Shown here one piece after another: positions 45,973 to 58,864 of a DNA stretch of 64,000 nt. How positions within the stretch are numbered: the first letter of the stretch is position 1; each line of letters starts with the position of its first letter. A program made the position numbers and the translations under genes. Under the pieces are notes generated by a model. The model saw only the letters and a program-made list of their open reading frames with translations. It did no database searches and was not told where the DNA came from. The DNA comes from Siderastrea siderea (lineage: Eukaryota; Cnidaria; Anthozoa; Scleractinia; Rhizangiidae). The stretch is from assembly GCA_964030785.1 (NCBI GenBank), contig OZ034975.1, positions 32,951,769 through 33,015,768 of the forward strand, given 5' to 3'.

Positions 45973-48900
45973 GTATGTGTAACTTCACTGTTTCCTACTT
46001 TAGAATATAGGATGGCAATAATATTGAATGAACTCGACTTTTAGTTGATTGCGTTTCAGTGCTTACTAAATAGCCAGTCAATCTCATGAACTCTGTAGGA
46101 AAAATCCCGAAATTCGCTAAAATCACGTTAGGGTGTAAATTTTAATTAATCTTACAGAGATAGCGCAAATCAGGGATAGAAGTTTGGGGCTGCTTAGGGC
46201 AGCTTAACAACACACATGTTCACGTGATGCTATTGCACACTTCATGCCAAAGGAGATTTAATATAGCGAAAGTAGTGCCCATACAAACCACATAGACGCT
46301 TTCTCAGAGACTCGTCGCGATGTCGGCTGTCTCACACTGAATTTTAATGCTTCGAAATTGAGCTTTTGAAGCTAAACGTCACTGTTACGGGTGTTAAAAT
46401 AATTATTTTAAGTACTAAAACGTGTTACGCGACATTCCAAGGCCCCCGAATAGGCGAAAGTGTAAGCTTTTTTTAAACTCTACATATTTGTGAACAATTT
46501 TAATTTCAATTTCATTTGTTCGCCCTATGCATGTCTTACATATTATTCATATTATCTTATCCCGACATGTTTTCTAAACTCTTCTAAGGAAGTTTGAAGC
46601 TAGAAAAAAAAATAGAGTCCTTTACTCACAGACTTGATCATGACGGTTATGCCTCTGAGTAAATCGGTCTAAGGAAAGATTACCCGAGCGTGAATTGTGA
46701 CTAATAAGCGAAACATTCTTGACCGTTCAGACTGCTCGCTTCCGGAGTCTTCAGTTTTAGTTGCCTGTTGATAATACAATTCAACTTCAACTTCAACTTT
46801 ATTGCTTCCATCACATAATACATTGTAATATATTTATACTGACTCTTGCAATAAAAGCGATGAGGGATTCTATAGCTAGAAAAGTAAAAAAAATGCTTGA
46901 ATTTATAGATCCCTTCGAAAATTAGAAATGTGGTCAACTGGAACTTACAGAGCTATATTATCATTACTTACTACTTACTATTTACATACTTAGCAATGAG
47001 AAATATAGTTAATTTTTTTTGGAAGAATTTCCTGACGTTACTTGAAGTTTCTTATCAAAATAATCAAAGAAGCAAGAAAGTAAATTTTATTATATGTATT
47101 ATAACTTTTATTATATATTATAAGAGGGATACTTTGCCACTGCTGTTTTATCAATTATATTTCTTTTTATGTTTTTCTTAAATACATAAAATGATTTGGT
47201 TTTTCGTGTTTTGTTTTCTATACCATTCCATATTTCTGGACCTTGATAGGCCAAAGAGTACTGGTCAAGTCTGGATGATTTGCGTGGAAGATGACAGTCA
47301 TCTGCATGCCGTGTAAACTATGTATCTGGGAATTAATTGAGAAAACACCTGTCAAATTTATTGGAATCTGGTTATTATATAATTTAAACATAAAAAGAGA
47401 CATTTCCAGCTCATTTATTTCCTTTATTTTCAATATTTTTAACTCCTTGAAGAAATTAACTGTACTGTCTCAATATTGAATTTTAGCTATAGTCCTAACT
47501 GCTCTTTTTTGTAGTATTTCAATTCTAGATAGTCTTGAAGGATAATTGTTGGCCCATATAATATTACAATAGCGGAAGTAAGGGTAAACAAGAGTGTAGT
47601 ATAAGGTTTTCATTGCTTCCTTAGTCAAAAATTGTCTCACTTTAAACATGATTCCAATATTTTTTGATATTTTGCTTGTTATCAAATTGATGTGTGGCTT
47701 CCACGTTAGGTTTTCATCGATTACTGTACCCAAAAACTTGCATTCTCTAACTCTGTTAATAATGCTTCCATCTATCTTTAAATCAATGGCCTCATTCATA
47801 ATATTTTTTCTGTTCGAAAATAACATATAATTTGTTTTAGAAATATTTAATGATAATTTATTTGCTTTGAACCATACTGAAAGCTTTTTTAGTTCATTAT
47901 TTGTTATTGTGAGTAACTGATTTAGACTTGTATTCTTGTAAAATATGTTTGTGTCATCAGCAAATAATGTGAAGGAAAACACTTTCGATGAAGCATGTAT
48001 ATCATTTATGTAAATCAAAAATAGAAGTGGACCAAGAGCAGATCCCTGTGGAACCCCACACGTTATGTCTGCCATTTTTGAGTCTATCCCTTTGTATTGT
48101 ACATACTGTTTTCTGTTAGATAAGTAATTCTTAAACAAATTGATTAAGAAAGATTGTTCACTATCCCGTCTGAATCTTCTGATATGCTACCGTGAATCCC
48201 CGATATAACGAAGCGTAAGGGACTGTGATACTGTGTTCGTTATCACGAGAGTTCCGTTATATTGCGGTTCTTTTTATACATGTTAGTATTGCTGGATTAA
48301 AAAAATATCGTTCCTTATACCAGAGTCTTCGATATATAGGGTTTCGTTATATCGGGGTTCCACAGCACTGTAGTAGGAACTAGTGTGGGCCATGGTAAGT
48401 AAAGTAACTGAAGAAAGTTTGAGCTCGAATTCGGGTACTCGTGTTTTTGTTTCCAGGTTTGACCTTTTTTTGCTGGTCAAACTGACAAGTTGCGCCACTT
48501 TTCAACCACTGAGAGTTAATCCAAAACAAATTGTTTCATCGCCGTACATGTACACTTTCTTTGGCTCTTGGCAGAGTTGCTTGTGTCTGTTGCGCATAAT
48601 TATCGAATGGAAATACCTTTGGTTTTGATTTTACCTTAATAATTTGAAAATTGCTCAATCAGTTCACCTTTACTTCTGGATTTATAGTAAAGTGTTGTCC
48701 TTGGAATATCAAGGCTGTCAAGCAAAAAATAATAATAATAATAAAATAAAGGTTTAAAAAGTCTTTTGTTTGTTCAGTTCAAGGTCGTTTACAGTTTACG
48801 TCACCATACAATGGCAGGACTGTGAGAAGTTTAGCTGGGTCTTCTGTGAACTTCACCTGGGGTTTCTCTGGTAATGTTGGTGATATACAATGGGGACTAA

Positions 48901-49149
48901 AGGAAAGTGGTATCAATGACTTTAAAACTAATGGAATACTAGTTAAGCTACAAGGCAATAATAAAGTGTTATTATCAGGTCCACCAGAATACAATGGACG
49001 TGTGAGTGGAAGTCGTAGTTCTGACCAGGCCGTTTTCACTCTCAGTTCCATCACGAAAGTTGATGAGCGATTTTATGGCTGCATATTAGAACCAGCTCGT
49101 GGATCATTTGATTCTTCACGATTTGACATTGTGCACTTGGTTGTTGAAG
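45897..49149 (+). CDS. Start of a paralogue of the kinase gene (2 exons found, intron included, 3' partial)
   Basis: Exon 1 (45897-45972) and exon 2 (48778-49149) match the first two exons of the kinase gene at 328 and 2335. Both have a signal peptide with a V-N...C-C pattern and a V-like Ig with [22 protein letters not shown] and YGC blocks, joined in phase 1. Exon 2 ends with donor GTGGGT in phase 1, so more exons are expected. None was recognised in the remaining 14.8 kb, which is filled by transposons and satellite. It could be a full receptor gene continuing beyond the window, or a truncated duplicate. Confidence 0.72.
46770..48165 (-). mobile_element. Truncated, decayed non-LTR retrotransposon (jockey/L2-like)
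   Basis: Minus-strand reverse transcriptase remnant: GVPQGSALGPLLFLIYINDI (motif B), FADDTNIFY (motif C), SKTNYMLF and KFLGTVIDENLTW. The frame hits a TGA at about 47470, then continues in the same frame (FFKELKILKIKEINELE), and shifts frame near 47310 before the terminal GPEIWNG motif. The 5' end is lost near 48165; the 3' tail is a short TTGAAG repeat at about 46778-46800. It lies inside the paralogue's intron in antisense. Confidence 0.85.
48183..48374. mobile_element. MITE with CCCCGATATAACGAA ends
   Basis: About 190 bp. Inverted ends GAATCCCCGATATAACGAAG and, on the right, CGTTATATCGGGGTTCCAC, with further CGTTAT words inside. The end style (GTGGAACCCCGATATAACGA) resembles pogo/Tigger-type termini; that assignment is inference. 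Confidence 0.75.
48778..49149 (+). CDS. Paralogue exon 2: V-like Ig domain
   Basis: A 372-nt phase 1-1 exon between TTGTTTGTTCAG and GTGGGT. It has Trp at the B-strand Cys position (codon 48858-48860) and keeps the F-strand Cys in FYGCILEP. Confidence 0.82.
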
Positions 49150-50934
49150 GTGGGTGAGTTTGAAGAACTGGTACTATACAATAACTGAGAAATTAGACCC
49201 AGGACAGACTCTGACTTAGGGGACGGTCGTAGAATGGTCTTTTTACTATTACCATTGTACAGTAAACCCCAACAAGGAAGCCCTAGACTACTTGTTGGCA
49301 GAGCGAAAATCGGGGGTAACTAACCGACAAAACAACGAAGAAGGGAAGAACAGGAAAGAACGGGGCAAAATGGGTGCTACTAGGTCCGGTCGTCGCCGGC
49401 TAACAAAATTTTGGCCTGTTGGCCGCGCGAAAATTGGACAAATCGACAAAACATCGACAATTTCACCAGCTGGAGAGGAACTTAATGTGAAAATAGTGGT
49501 GGTGAAATTCACCGATCCGCGAGACGAGGAAAGTATTAAAAGTGTTAGTTGTGTTCATGTCTCCACCGCGGTCAAACGTCTGAGGTAGTTTTTTCGTTTT
49601 AATTTATAAGATTTATTCACGATTCATGCGAAACATGAGCAAGGATATATAAACGGCCCGCGCATTGCAGGCATGTGCGACGTCTAAAACAGATAAATAA
49701 ATTTTTTGAATCGGTGTTTAGCCGACTGTTACCGCAATGTTCACATGAGTGTTTTTAAAACTTGATTGGGGAAATGCGATTTGCTTATCTTGATTTGACT
49801 CAATGGAAAGTGGAAACTCAATGGAAAGTGAAACTCGCTTTTGAAATGAGTTTAAGAGGGTGCCTCTTAGTCAATTCAAGTTAGTTAAAAAAGGCATTAG
49901 ATAAAAAAAGATAAAGTTCGAAATGAGTTTTCCATGTAAAAAAATTAATGAAGCAAATTTCAAATGAAAATAATTCCGACCATACTAAACGGAAAGGAAA
50001 CCTGAGTCAATGCTTTGTGTGACTCTTGGCTGTAACGTGACAGACTGTTAGATCTGTCAAAATGATTGCGTGATTTCATTCACGCGAAAGTGCTGTAGGT
50101 AATTAATTTTTGCTTCTTCGTCCCTAGTTAAAATGTTGAGATCCCGAACAGCATATTTTTTGTTTCTTCATAAATAGTTAGAGTACATTCTTAATTAACA
50201 TTAGTCGGATTACTGAACATAAGAGGAAAACCGAAGTTTCTTACGAAGTGCACGAATCATCACCACATCATGGCATTATGCCAATCTTGACATTTCCGAT
50301 ATGCAAAAGTAAATGAGTTTATTGCTGTTTCCAAAAATCAAAGCTGCCTTTGTTTCATCTTTGTTGGTGAATTATTTGGTGCTTTCGGAAATTAATCACC
50401 TTTCCAATAAATGATGAACATGAAGCGTGCCATACAAGTTTTGGAACTGTATTAAATGCGGGCCAATACAATCGCATCAACAACCAGCGAAACGTGTCAT
50501 AATGAGAACTTAGGACGATACACTGGTATGATGAAACAAAGACCACGCAATCTTACGCTCACACAACCCAGTTGACCAGCAGTTTTAAAATAAAAAAAAA
50601 ACAAAAATAAAACAGGTGAAACACGTTTATCTGGGTTTTAGCTGTTTGCTAAACAAAGAACATTTTCTTTATTTCACGGTGTGCACAAGTGAAGTGCGTA
50701 CAATAAGTCAATAAACATCCCCCAACGTTGATTTGTAAGCATCTCGGAAATCAAACTAGAATAGCGAGCAAACAAAAATAAAATAAGAAGACCATTATTT
50801 CATTTATTTATTATTAACATTTCAGTGTAAACATGAAGCAGAAACAGGCGAACGCAAAATCGTACTCACGTGGGTGCACAACGTACGCAGGAATCAAGAT
50901 TTCAAGAATTCTTTGATCAGTAGTTTGGTCACCA
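49150..50934. other. Downstream of paralogue exon 2
   Basis: About 1.8 kb, presumably intron. A weak internal duplication of a CGAAAATYGG...CGACAAAACA block lies at 49303-49460. No exon or transposon end recognised. Confidence 0.5.
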
Positions 50935-51440
50935 CACAGTAATTTTCAAAGAGTTATTTTAACTCCTGTAGTGGAGCTAAACTAACTCCTTAAGGTGGAG
51001 TTATTTTTTGGGAGTTATTTTAACTCCAAAAGGAGTTACTTTAACTCCGAAAAGGAGTTACTGTATTGTTTAGGGGAGTTAAGTTAACCCCTAAATTGGA
51101 GTTACGCTGGTGGGAGTTATTATAACTCCAATCTGGAGTTAAATTGTACTCCGGCTCCTCTGGAGTTTAATTCAACTCTTTTTTTGGAGTTAAATTTCAG
51201 TTTAACTATGCAAGGAGAGTTAAAATAGCTCCTTTTTGCGATCATTTTGGAGAAGTTACTTCAACTCCCCTTAGGGAGTAATTGTGGAGTGATTTTAACT
51301 CTCTAACAAGGGTTAAAATAACTATCTTTTGGGAGTTATTTTCGTGGACTTATTTAACTCCTTTTAGAGAGTAATTCTGGAGTGACTTTGACGGAGTCGT
51401 TTTGGAGGAGTTGGGATAACTCCCTATCAGAGTCATTACT
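50935..51440. repeat. Left GAGTTA/TAACTC-rich arm
   Basis: Dense alternation of GGAGTTA and TAACTCC at irregular spacing, giving many small palindromes. Confidence 0.9.
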
Positions 51441-52288
51441 TTATTATTCTATTTTTTACTCTGCTACAAGAGGTACATCTTATTTTGGTGGGTTAGGGTT
51501 GAAGGCGGAGTGCAGGGACTCGCGTATCATGTTTATGATAAACTTTGATCTCAATTTAATTATGAACGCATTTTTTGGAAATAAAGCAAAAGATACTGTG
51601 GTAATTCGTCCACGTGAAATCAAAAGTTTGGTAAGTTCCTGTCTAAAATGGCGTGAATTATAATCTTTCAATTCAAGAGCCCGAAATCAATACGCCTGCA
51701 TTCACTGGTCAGCAGTTGTCAATATTGACATTGAGTCATGTGTTCTTTGTAACAGGGCTGAAAAACGACTGCTCAAGTCAATGTCCTGCGGTAACGATTG
51801 TGGGGTCAGGCGCGGGCTCGTTCAAAATGGAGGCCTCTTCGCGGGAAAAAAACAGCCCGAGTTTAAAATGAAAAAATAAGGACGCCGTGAAAAAGATAAT
51901 AATTTCGTTTAAATTTTTGAAGAGGAACAATATTTTCCAAAAATTTAGAGGGTGTACAAATTATACAAAAATTGTTCTCGCACGGAAAAACGACCTTTCG
52001 CGTGACATAGTCGGAAAATTGCGAGCCGGCTGGATTATAGGGTACTGTTTACGGTATTGTTTTGGCTTTTTCTGACCACTTTCTCGTCTGTTTTCGCAAA
52101 CTATTGGTTTGCTGGGAAAACCAGAAATGCCTAAGAGTCCTGTTGTGGGTGTATTAGGCCCCCAGCCGCACTGTACCTCCGGAGACTTAGCTTGTCTAAA
52201 ACATCGCCGATCGATCGAGCGTCAGGACAGTCGCTGGTTGAGTCCTTTACTAAAAGACAATCAAGACAATTTCAGACATTCCTGTAAT

Positions 52289-52625
52289 GGGCTATTCCAT
52301 TTAATATCCGCATCCCCCAGGCTGAGGAACAGTGGAATTCTTCAGGGGTAAGGGATAAAAGTGGTGGAATTCTTCAGGGGTAAAGGCCAGAAGCTGGGGA
52401 ATTCTTCAGGGGTAAAATCCATATTATAGGTGGAATTCTTCAGGGGTAAACAGAGATTTTATGGAATTCTTCGGGGGTGTATGCTTTTTTTGTGAAATTC
52501 TTCAGGGGTAAACCCATTTCTTAAGGAAGACTTCAGGGGTAACACTTTTTAATGGAATTCTTTAGGGGTAAGAGGGAAAGGTCAGACCTCAACGAGGGGG
52601 GTACGGATATTAAATGGAATAGCCC
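52289..52625. mobile_element. 337-bp MITE with internal EcoRI-motif tandem repeat
   Basis: Perfect 22-bp inverted ends (GGGCTATTCCATTTAATATC onward) with AAT on both sides (52286-52288 and 52626-52628). Most of the interior is about eight copies of TGGAATTCTTCAGGGGTAA separated by variable spacers. No coding capacity. Confidence 0.88.
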
Positions 52626-52628
52626 AAT

Positions 52629-55600
52629 TTCCAGTCTGCCTTTTTAAGATTTTGAACAGCCACGGAAAAGGAAAAGAGAATCATCATTTCACTGGAAGTT
52701 GACAGCATTTTAAAAAGCCCTGTACACACACCAGACAGCCGCCCCAGAAAAGAATATTATATCGAAAGGCAGTGAAGCAGTTTACTGATAAGCACAGCCC
52801 TGGACTCTTGAAGGACCTCCTTGCTTGTATTACGGGCAGTCAAAACTTTTCCAGCAAAAGAAAAGATCTACCAGGACAGTCATTTACCTCTGTTTCACAT
52901 AATGGAGCACTATTTTAGGCAACATATTTTGATTTAATTTAACTGGAAGATGGGTTTTTAATTCAGTTAAAGTTCATGGGTGATGGAACACTGGAAACAA
53001 ATTTTCTAAACTTCTTGACAGACTACATTACAAGGACTGCATTACAAAAGGAAAGTGGACTCTATGCAGCTAGTTGTGCCTTATCCTTGAGGGGGTTGTC
53101 CATAGGTCAGATTTTAGGATACAGCACCACACTCAGTACAATAGTTCTGACCCTTTGGTGACTTCCTTCAAAATAGTTATTTTTGGGATGTTTTAATTAC
53201 TTGATGACTGGTCCTTTGCTTTTCATGCAACTGATTTTGCCATCCAATGAGTCACATTATAGCTAAATAAATGAACATCAAGAATATGTTGGTTCATTTT
53301 CAATTGCTTTTATTAACTAATTTTTAAATGGTAATTAAAGTGCCACGCAACACACACTCTTATGGCATAAATTACCAGCAAATGTCTTTCTTTACAGGAA
53401 ACTGAAAACTGTTAAAAGAAAAGTTGCAGTTTATAATGTATTGCAGATCATCTCCAAAAAAATGAATGAAATATTCTGAAAACTGACATAATTATGGCAA
53501 TAAAGTCCCTGACTTGACCCTTCAAGTGTACAATGTTTGTTTGAAAAAAAGAAAAAAAAACCTGGATTATTGCAAAGCTGATCTCAGGATATATGGGCCT
53601 GTCAAACCCTAGATACAAATAAAAACTATTCACAAGTGGGAAATGTACAGATTTTTATTTAAAAGGAGCTCTACACACACCACCAGTCACGTGAGCCCCT
53701 AAAACCAGCACATGGAAAAAACAGGGTGATGTACTCAGAACCAGTGGTATAACACTACGTCTGGGATTTCAAGGAAGCCCTACCCTTACGTCAAACACCT
53801 GTACAACATGGAAATGTCCAGAAATCAGTCACAGTGACGAAAATGTTTGCTGTGTATGGATCATCTTGAGTTTTTGCTGTAGGTGTGGTGGGCAGTGCAG
53901 CTGGTGGGGCTGTAGGAGAATCACTGCGACACACCTTCCACTGTCCCCATTTCACTCTTGATGGCCTCTTTTGACTTAGTTCTAAGTTCTTCTTATACTT
54001 CCCTTTCTGCAGGGCCTGTTGGTTATTTCTCACAAATAAAAAAACCCAAGATCCTGTATCATATCATGATCCTCATGTTTGCCAGAAGCACTCCCCAGCA
54101 CTAAAGCATTTTCCTTGGAATCTGGGTCACTGAAAAATAAACATTTACCATAAGTTTTCACGAGTTTGTAAAACTATAGGGCAATGTAGTAGCAGAAAAA
54201 ACTACACAAGATAATCATTTTTGTGCACAAGCCCAATCATGATCAGAAATAAAATAACATTGCTGGAATGGCACTTACCCATCTTGCCAACACTCAGCTG
54301 CATGATATGGTTACTGAATACTGTCGCTCCTCGTACGCACTATATGAAATCGACGTTGTGAACATATTAACAACAGTGGATCAACGACTGTTTTGGCGGG
54401 TTGTTGCATTCGCAAAAGGCCAAACGTAGGAAATATGGACGTTTTGCCGGTAAGCTTCAGCTTGGAACTTCAATTTACTCTCAGCCTAAAGGCTTCCCTT
54501 CCAGTTTGTCATTCAAAGGAGATGTTACTAGCTAGGAAGCTTAAGGTGAATACAAACGGTTAGCTGTAAAGCTGTATGCCTGCATCTTCGTGTTCAGTTC
54601 TTTTGACACTGTTTAGTTGCAATAGTTGTTAGCAATATAAAGTCTGGGGATTGCCATTGAAAACTGTAGCATTTAAATGTAAAGAGTTCAACAATTCTTT
54701 AGCGGAAATATTCTTGTTTGAAAGATATTATTGGAAGGTAAACAATCTTAAATGACCTCCATGTTTTAGCCTCTTTGTACTGGAAGAAAACTACTGTAAT
54801 TTACATTGCAAGAAAACGTGAATGATATCATTGTGTTTTTGTAACAATGTTTTATAGGCTGTTGGAAACTATGTTGTTGTTGACCCCATCAAAGGGCCTG
54901 CTTCTCTGCAGATGACAAGCATTTGTGAAAATGGATGATACCATGTTTGACTAAAATTCATTCATTTTATTTATTAATTGGCTGTGGTGGTCACTTAGGA
55001 ATTGCGTTCATGCGTGTAGGTGCAAGTTCAGGAAGCCAACTTTGACTTTTGGTGGATGTCAATTCACGAAAGCTGTGTTGGTAATATGATGAACAATTTT
55101 ACCAGTCCTTATACTTTAAAGCCCACCTTCACCCAAATGGCCTTGCAACCGTTTGCTATTGTTTTCAAATGGCTTTATTGTCCTTCTCGCGATCTGACTG
55201 GTTACCAGAGTATTTCTGCGAGCGAGAAAATCATCACATATTTAAAACAAATCGAAACAGCGAACTCGTTGAACGACCTCAATCTACAAGTCTTTTGGCT
55301 TCCATGAAATGCATTTACTCCCCAAAACGTTGGAATTTTGTGTAGTTCGCCACATGAAAGTTTCAATGAAATAGAAAGCGAGAACTCAGTTTATGTTTGA
55401 ATTTCTAAGTGCCAGCAAGCGACTAACATCAACTTCGACATACGATTGTTTGCAAATTGCAAAGTAACAGTGATTTTGAAGGTCTTTCCAAGTCATTATA
55501 GAGGTTGCTCTGAAGGGGAATACATGTAAACAGCGTATACAACTGGATAGCAACTCACTGATTATCGCTCGCAAAATAGCACTTGTCTGGTGACTCCTGC

Positions 55601-56504
55601 ATTACAATTGTAATCTTTGAAAGCCAGCCATACATATGTAGTAATCTTCGATCAAATCTACCTGAACCTATGGCTTAAACTAAGAAAACTATTATTGAAT
55701 TCAATCGTACGACGATAGACACAGAGGAAGAAAAAGAAAACAGTTCTGCAAAACCATTCATTTATTACACAGTCGCGAGCCGTTTTGTTTACATCCCGCG
55801 AATAAAATCGAATCGTACGAATCAAACTTACTTGCAAAGGTCCCACATCCAATACAATCAGATCACTACTAGAGATTCATTAAATCTCGGTTTTTTTTTT
55901 TTGCTTCATAACACAAGCTCCCCTGAGACAAATACTGACAATATTTTCCTTTGGGATAACCATACAGCATCTTCAACCGTGAGGTATCTTTGGCAGCAAA
56001 CATATTGGACAAAGTAGGAGTGAAAAAAATATTTTTGGCCAGCACAGCCACAAAATAATTCCTGGAAACAAGAGCTTGATAATTGAAGAATAAATTCCTG
56101 CATGCTTATGGCCGATTTTCAACAAGATGACTCTGAAGGAAACGGATTTTCAAAGAAAACCTGCTCAGAAACAATTTCGTGTTACACGGAAATCATAAAC
56201 AGCAACCGCGGTGCGCAAGGCCTTTTGGGTGAAGATGGACCTTAAATGAAAATTAAAATTTAAGCCGGTTGTAATTTTGTAAAAGGTTTGGACCCTTGAG
56301 TCATAACATAAGTTGGTGAAGTATGATTGTCCGGGTGAGTGTAGTCCCAAGAAGGAATGTTTGTGGTGACATTGACTGACGTTTCGACAACCTGAGCGAA
56401 TTCATCATCAGGGTCAAGCCAGCTGGCTCTGATGATGTCAGAGCCACAAGCAGTCCTTCTCAGGAGTACATTCCCCCAGACGATCATACTTCACGGACTT
56501 ATGG
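52629..56504. other. Interior of the GAGTTA element
   Basis: About 3.9 kb. Short frames (for example 55020-55307 on + and 53791-54033 on -) show no known domain. Nothing can be assigned. Confidence 0.45.
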
Positions 56505-57240
56505 TTATAATTTTAAAGAAAAGATGGAGTTGTGTTTGAACAAACATCCACTGGATTTGCTTTATTCTCAATTCAATTCCAGCTTTCTTCAAATCTGAAT
56601 TCATAAAATTTTGACTTTCTTACCTGGGAAGATTGTTCATCATTTGGCTACGACCAGTGTTTTTAAGTCAAAATTTAGTACCAGCAATTTTAATTTTAAT
56701 TGAATTTGCCAAAAATTAACATGGGTGATCATGTGATTAGTAACCACTGTAGCTGATATTTGTTTAGATCACAAGGGGCAAAAATGAAATCTGCAACCAT
56801 GCATTTCTGCAGATTAATAATTGGAGGTGATATAGAAATTGATGTTTCTGAAGGCACATTTTAAAAATTATTGTATCCTGTTTGTTGCAGCCTTACTTAT
56901 AAAGTTCTTTATGCTCCATACATGCCTGCATACATGCAGCTAAAGGTAGTGATATTGAAGAACAATCACATTAATTTTTGAGTTTTTTTTTTCAAAATAT
57001 AAAATACAGAAAAAAGTTAGAGTGATTTTACTTAACCCGTGAAACAGTATCTAACAATTAGTGTCTAATAGTCAAAGCTGAACAAAAGAAAACAATGGAA
57101 TTAGTGTGTAATAGTGCGTAATAGTTTAGTATCTATCTCACGGGTTAATTAAAATCACTCTAAGAGAATTGTTAATATATATTTTAAAATCATGGTTTAA
57201 TTGTAAATCACTTGTACTTTCTTTATTTTCATTTTAGCTG
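56505..57240. repeat. Direct repeat copy 1 (contains a MITE)
   Basis: Matches 57525-58000 in order through TTCTTACCTGGGAAGATTGTTCA, ATAAAGTTCTTT..ATGCTCCAT, ATTGAAGAACAA, AAATATAAAATACAGAAAAA and CTTTATTTTCATTTTA blocks. The repeat period is about 1 kb. Confidence 0.82.
57020..57160. mobile_element. 141-bp MITE with TA target duplication
   Basis: Inverted ends GAGTGATTTTACTTAACCCG and CGGGTTAATTAAAATCACTC, flanked by TA on both sides. The other direct-repeat copy lacks it. TA target choice fits Tc1/mariner-type mobilisation. Confidence 0.85.
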
Positions 57241-57524
57241 TACGTAATCTAATTGCAATACTGTTGTCTTATCAACTCAATTGATACATACATGTATCTA
57301 ACAATGTAATTTCCATGGCTAATGAATTCCTATTTGGCTATGTTCTGTTCTCTTTTTTTCATTGTTCTATGACAACATTATTGCAATTAGGTGTATACCA
57401 GTATTTATAGTGACTTAATACCCTCAATGCTCCTTAAGGGGGAAAAAGTTTGAAATGGTTTTAAAGCACACAAAATAAATTTTTTGTTCCTGTTCCAGAT
57501 AATGAATTAAGAAAATTGAATTTT

Positions 57525-58000
57525 GAGCCAGTTATAATTTCAAACAAAGATAGTGTTGTTGAATTTTTCTATATCGTCATTTGAATTCCAACTTTCTTCA
57601 AATTCGAATTCACAAAGTTTTGATTTTCTTACCTGGGAAGATTGTTCAGTAGGGCTTCACCAGAGTTCTTCCGGTTTTTCAGTCAAAATTTGAAACAATT
57701 TGAAAAGGTTTTATTTAACCATGTATTTTCTGTAGATTGAATAATCAGAGGTTCTAAAGGACATCAGTCTTTCTCAAGGGTGTTTCACAAAACTATCCAG
57801 CCTTAATTATAAAGTTCTTTTTATGCTCCATGGATGGCATGCAGATGGAGGTAGTCATATTGAAGAACAACTAAATTTATGAGATTTTTTGGAAATATAA
57901 AATACAGAAAAAATTTAAGAGAATTTAATATATATATATTGAAATCATGTTTTATTTATACATACTTGTACATGCTTTATTTTCATTTTATATACTTACA
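57525..58000. repeat. Direct repeat copy 2 (without the MITE)
   Basis: Second copy of the block at 56505-57240, moderately diverged, lacking the 141-bp insertion. Confidence 0.82.
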
Positions 58001-58174
58001 TGATTATAATGTCTTAGAAATTTCCATTAATGTTACTGTTACTTCAAATTCTGTAAGAAACTATTGTTCATATAAGAAAATGAAACAGGATTGAATTAAA
58101 AATGTTGTACCTTTTATAGTGACAGTCAATTTGTGTGATGTTGCTTTTTATCTAAGAAACTAATAGGGTGAATG

Positions 58175-58605
58175 TACCGGAGTTAATTTTACTCTGAGTT
58201 CAGAGTAACTACAACTCTGATTATGGAGTTAAAATAACTCTAGTCTTTGGTGGAGCAGGGTTAAAATAACCCTAGTCTTTGGTGGAGTAGAGTTAAAGTG
58301 ACTCCCTCGTTGGGGCTATTATAACTCCGAAATTGGAGTTAAATTTGGGAGTTAAAATGAGCCCAAAAAAAGGAGTTAGTTTTTAACCTAAAGTTTTTAC
58401 TCCGCTTTTGGAGTTATAGTAACTCCCATACGGACTTTAAATAACTCCTTTTATAGAGTTAAAGTGACTCCCCCACTGGGGTTATTATAACCCCGAAATT
58501 GGAGTTAAATTAAGGAATTAAAATAACCCCCAAAAAGGGGTTATTTTTAACCTAAAATTTTAACTTCAGTTTTGGAGTTAAAATAACTCTTTGAAAATTA
58601 CTGTG
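58175..58605. repeat. Right GAGTTA/TAACTC-rich arm
   Basis: Same composition as the left arm, with its outer end inverted relative to it. Contains repeated blocks such as TAGTCTTTGGTGGAG. Confidence 0.9.
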
Positions 58606-58864
58606 CATGGCACTATATTGCTGACCAAAAAGCCCGAGGTTTCTGAAAACCACACCCTTCCTTACACCTCCCTCTGAATAATGCCTCCCCCACTTGTAGG
58701 TACTTTAAGTAGGGTTATTTAAGTGTATCATGATAGCGATAAATCATTGACGGTATAGCCATATGAGCCATATAGGTCTTTATGCACATATATGACCGTT
58801 TATCATATGACCCGTACGATCCGCTAGCTTTTTCTTTGCAAAACCATTGATGAAAGTCCCGTAT

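Larger units (their letters stand above)
50935..58605. mobile_element. Possible 7.7-kb element with GAGTTA-rich inverted ends
   Basis: The outer ends are an inverted match of 30 bp or so (CACAGTAATTTTCAAAGAGT continuing TATTTTAACTCC). Each end grades into about 400-500 bp dominated by GAGTTA/TAACTC words (50935-51440 and 58175-58605). The interior carries other insertions and no recognisable transposase. No clear target duplication was found, so two independent inverted copies of one repeat remain possible. Confidence 0.55.

Noticed and set aside
51653..53161. Several 60-80 codon frames inside the GAGTTA element
   Set aside because: No transposase or host domain recognisable; lengths are expected by chance.
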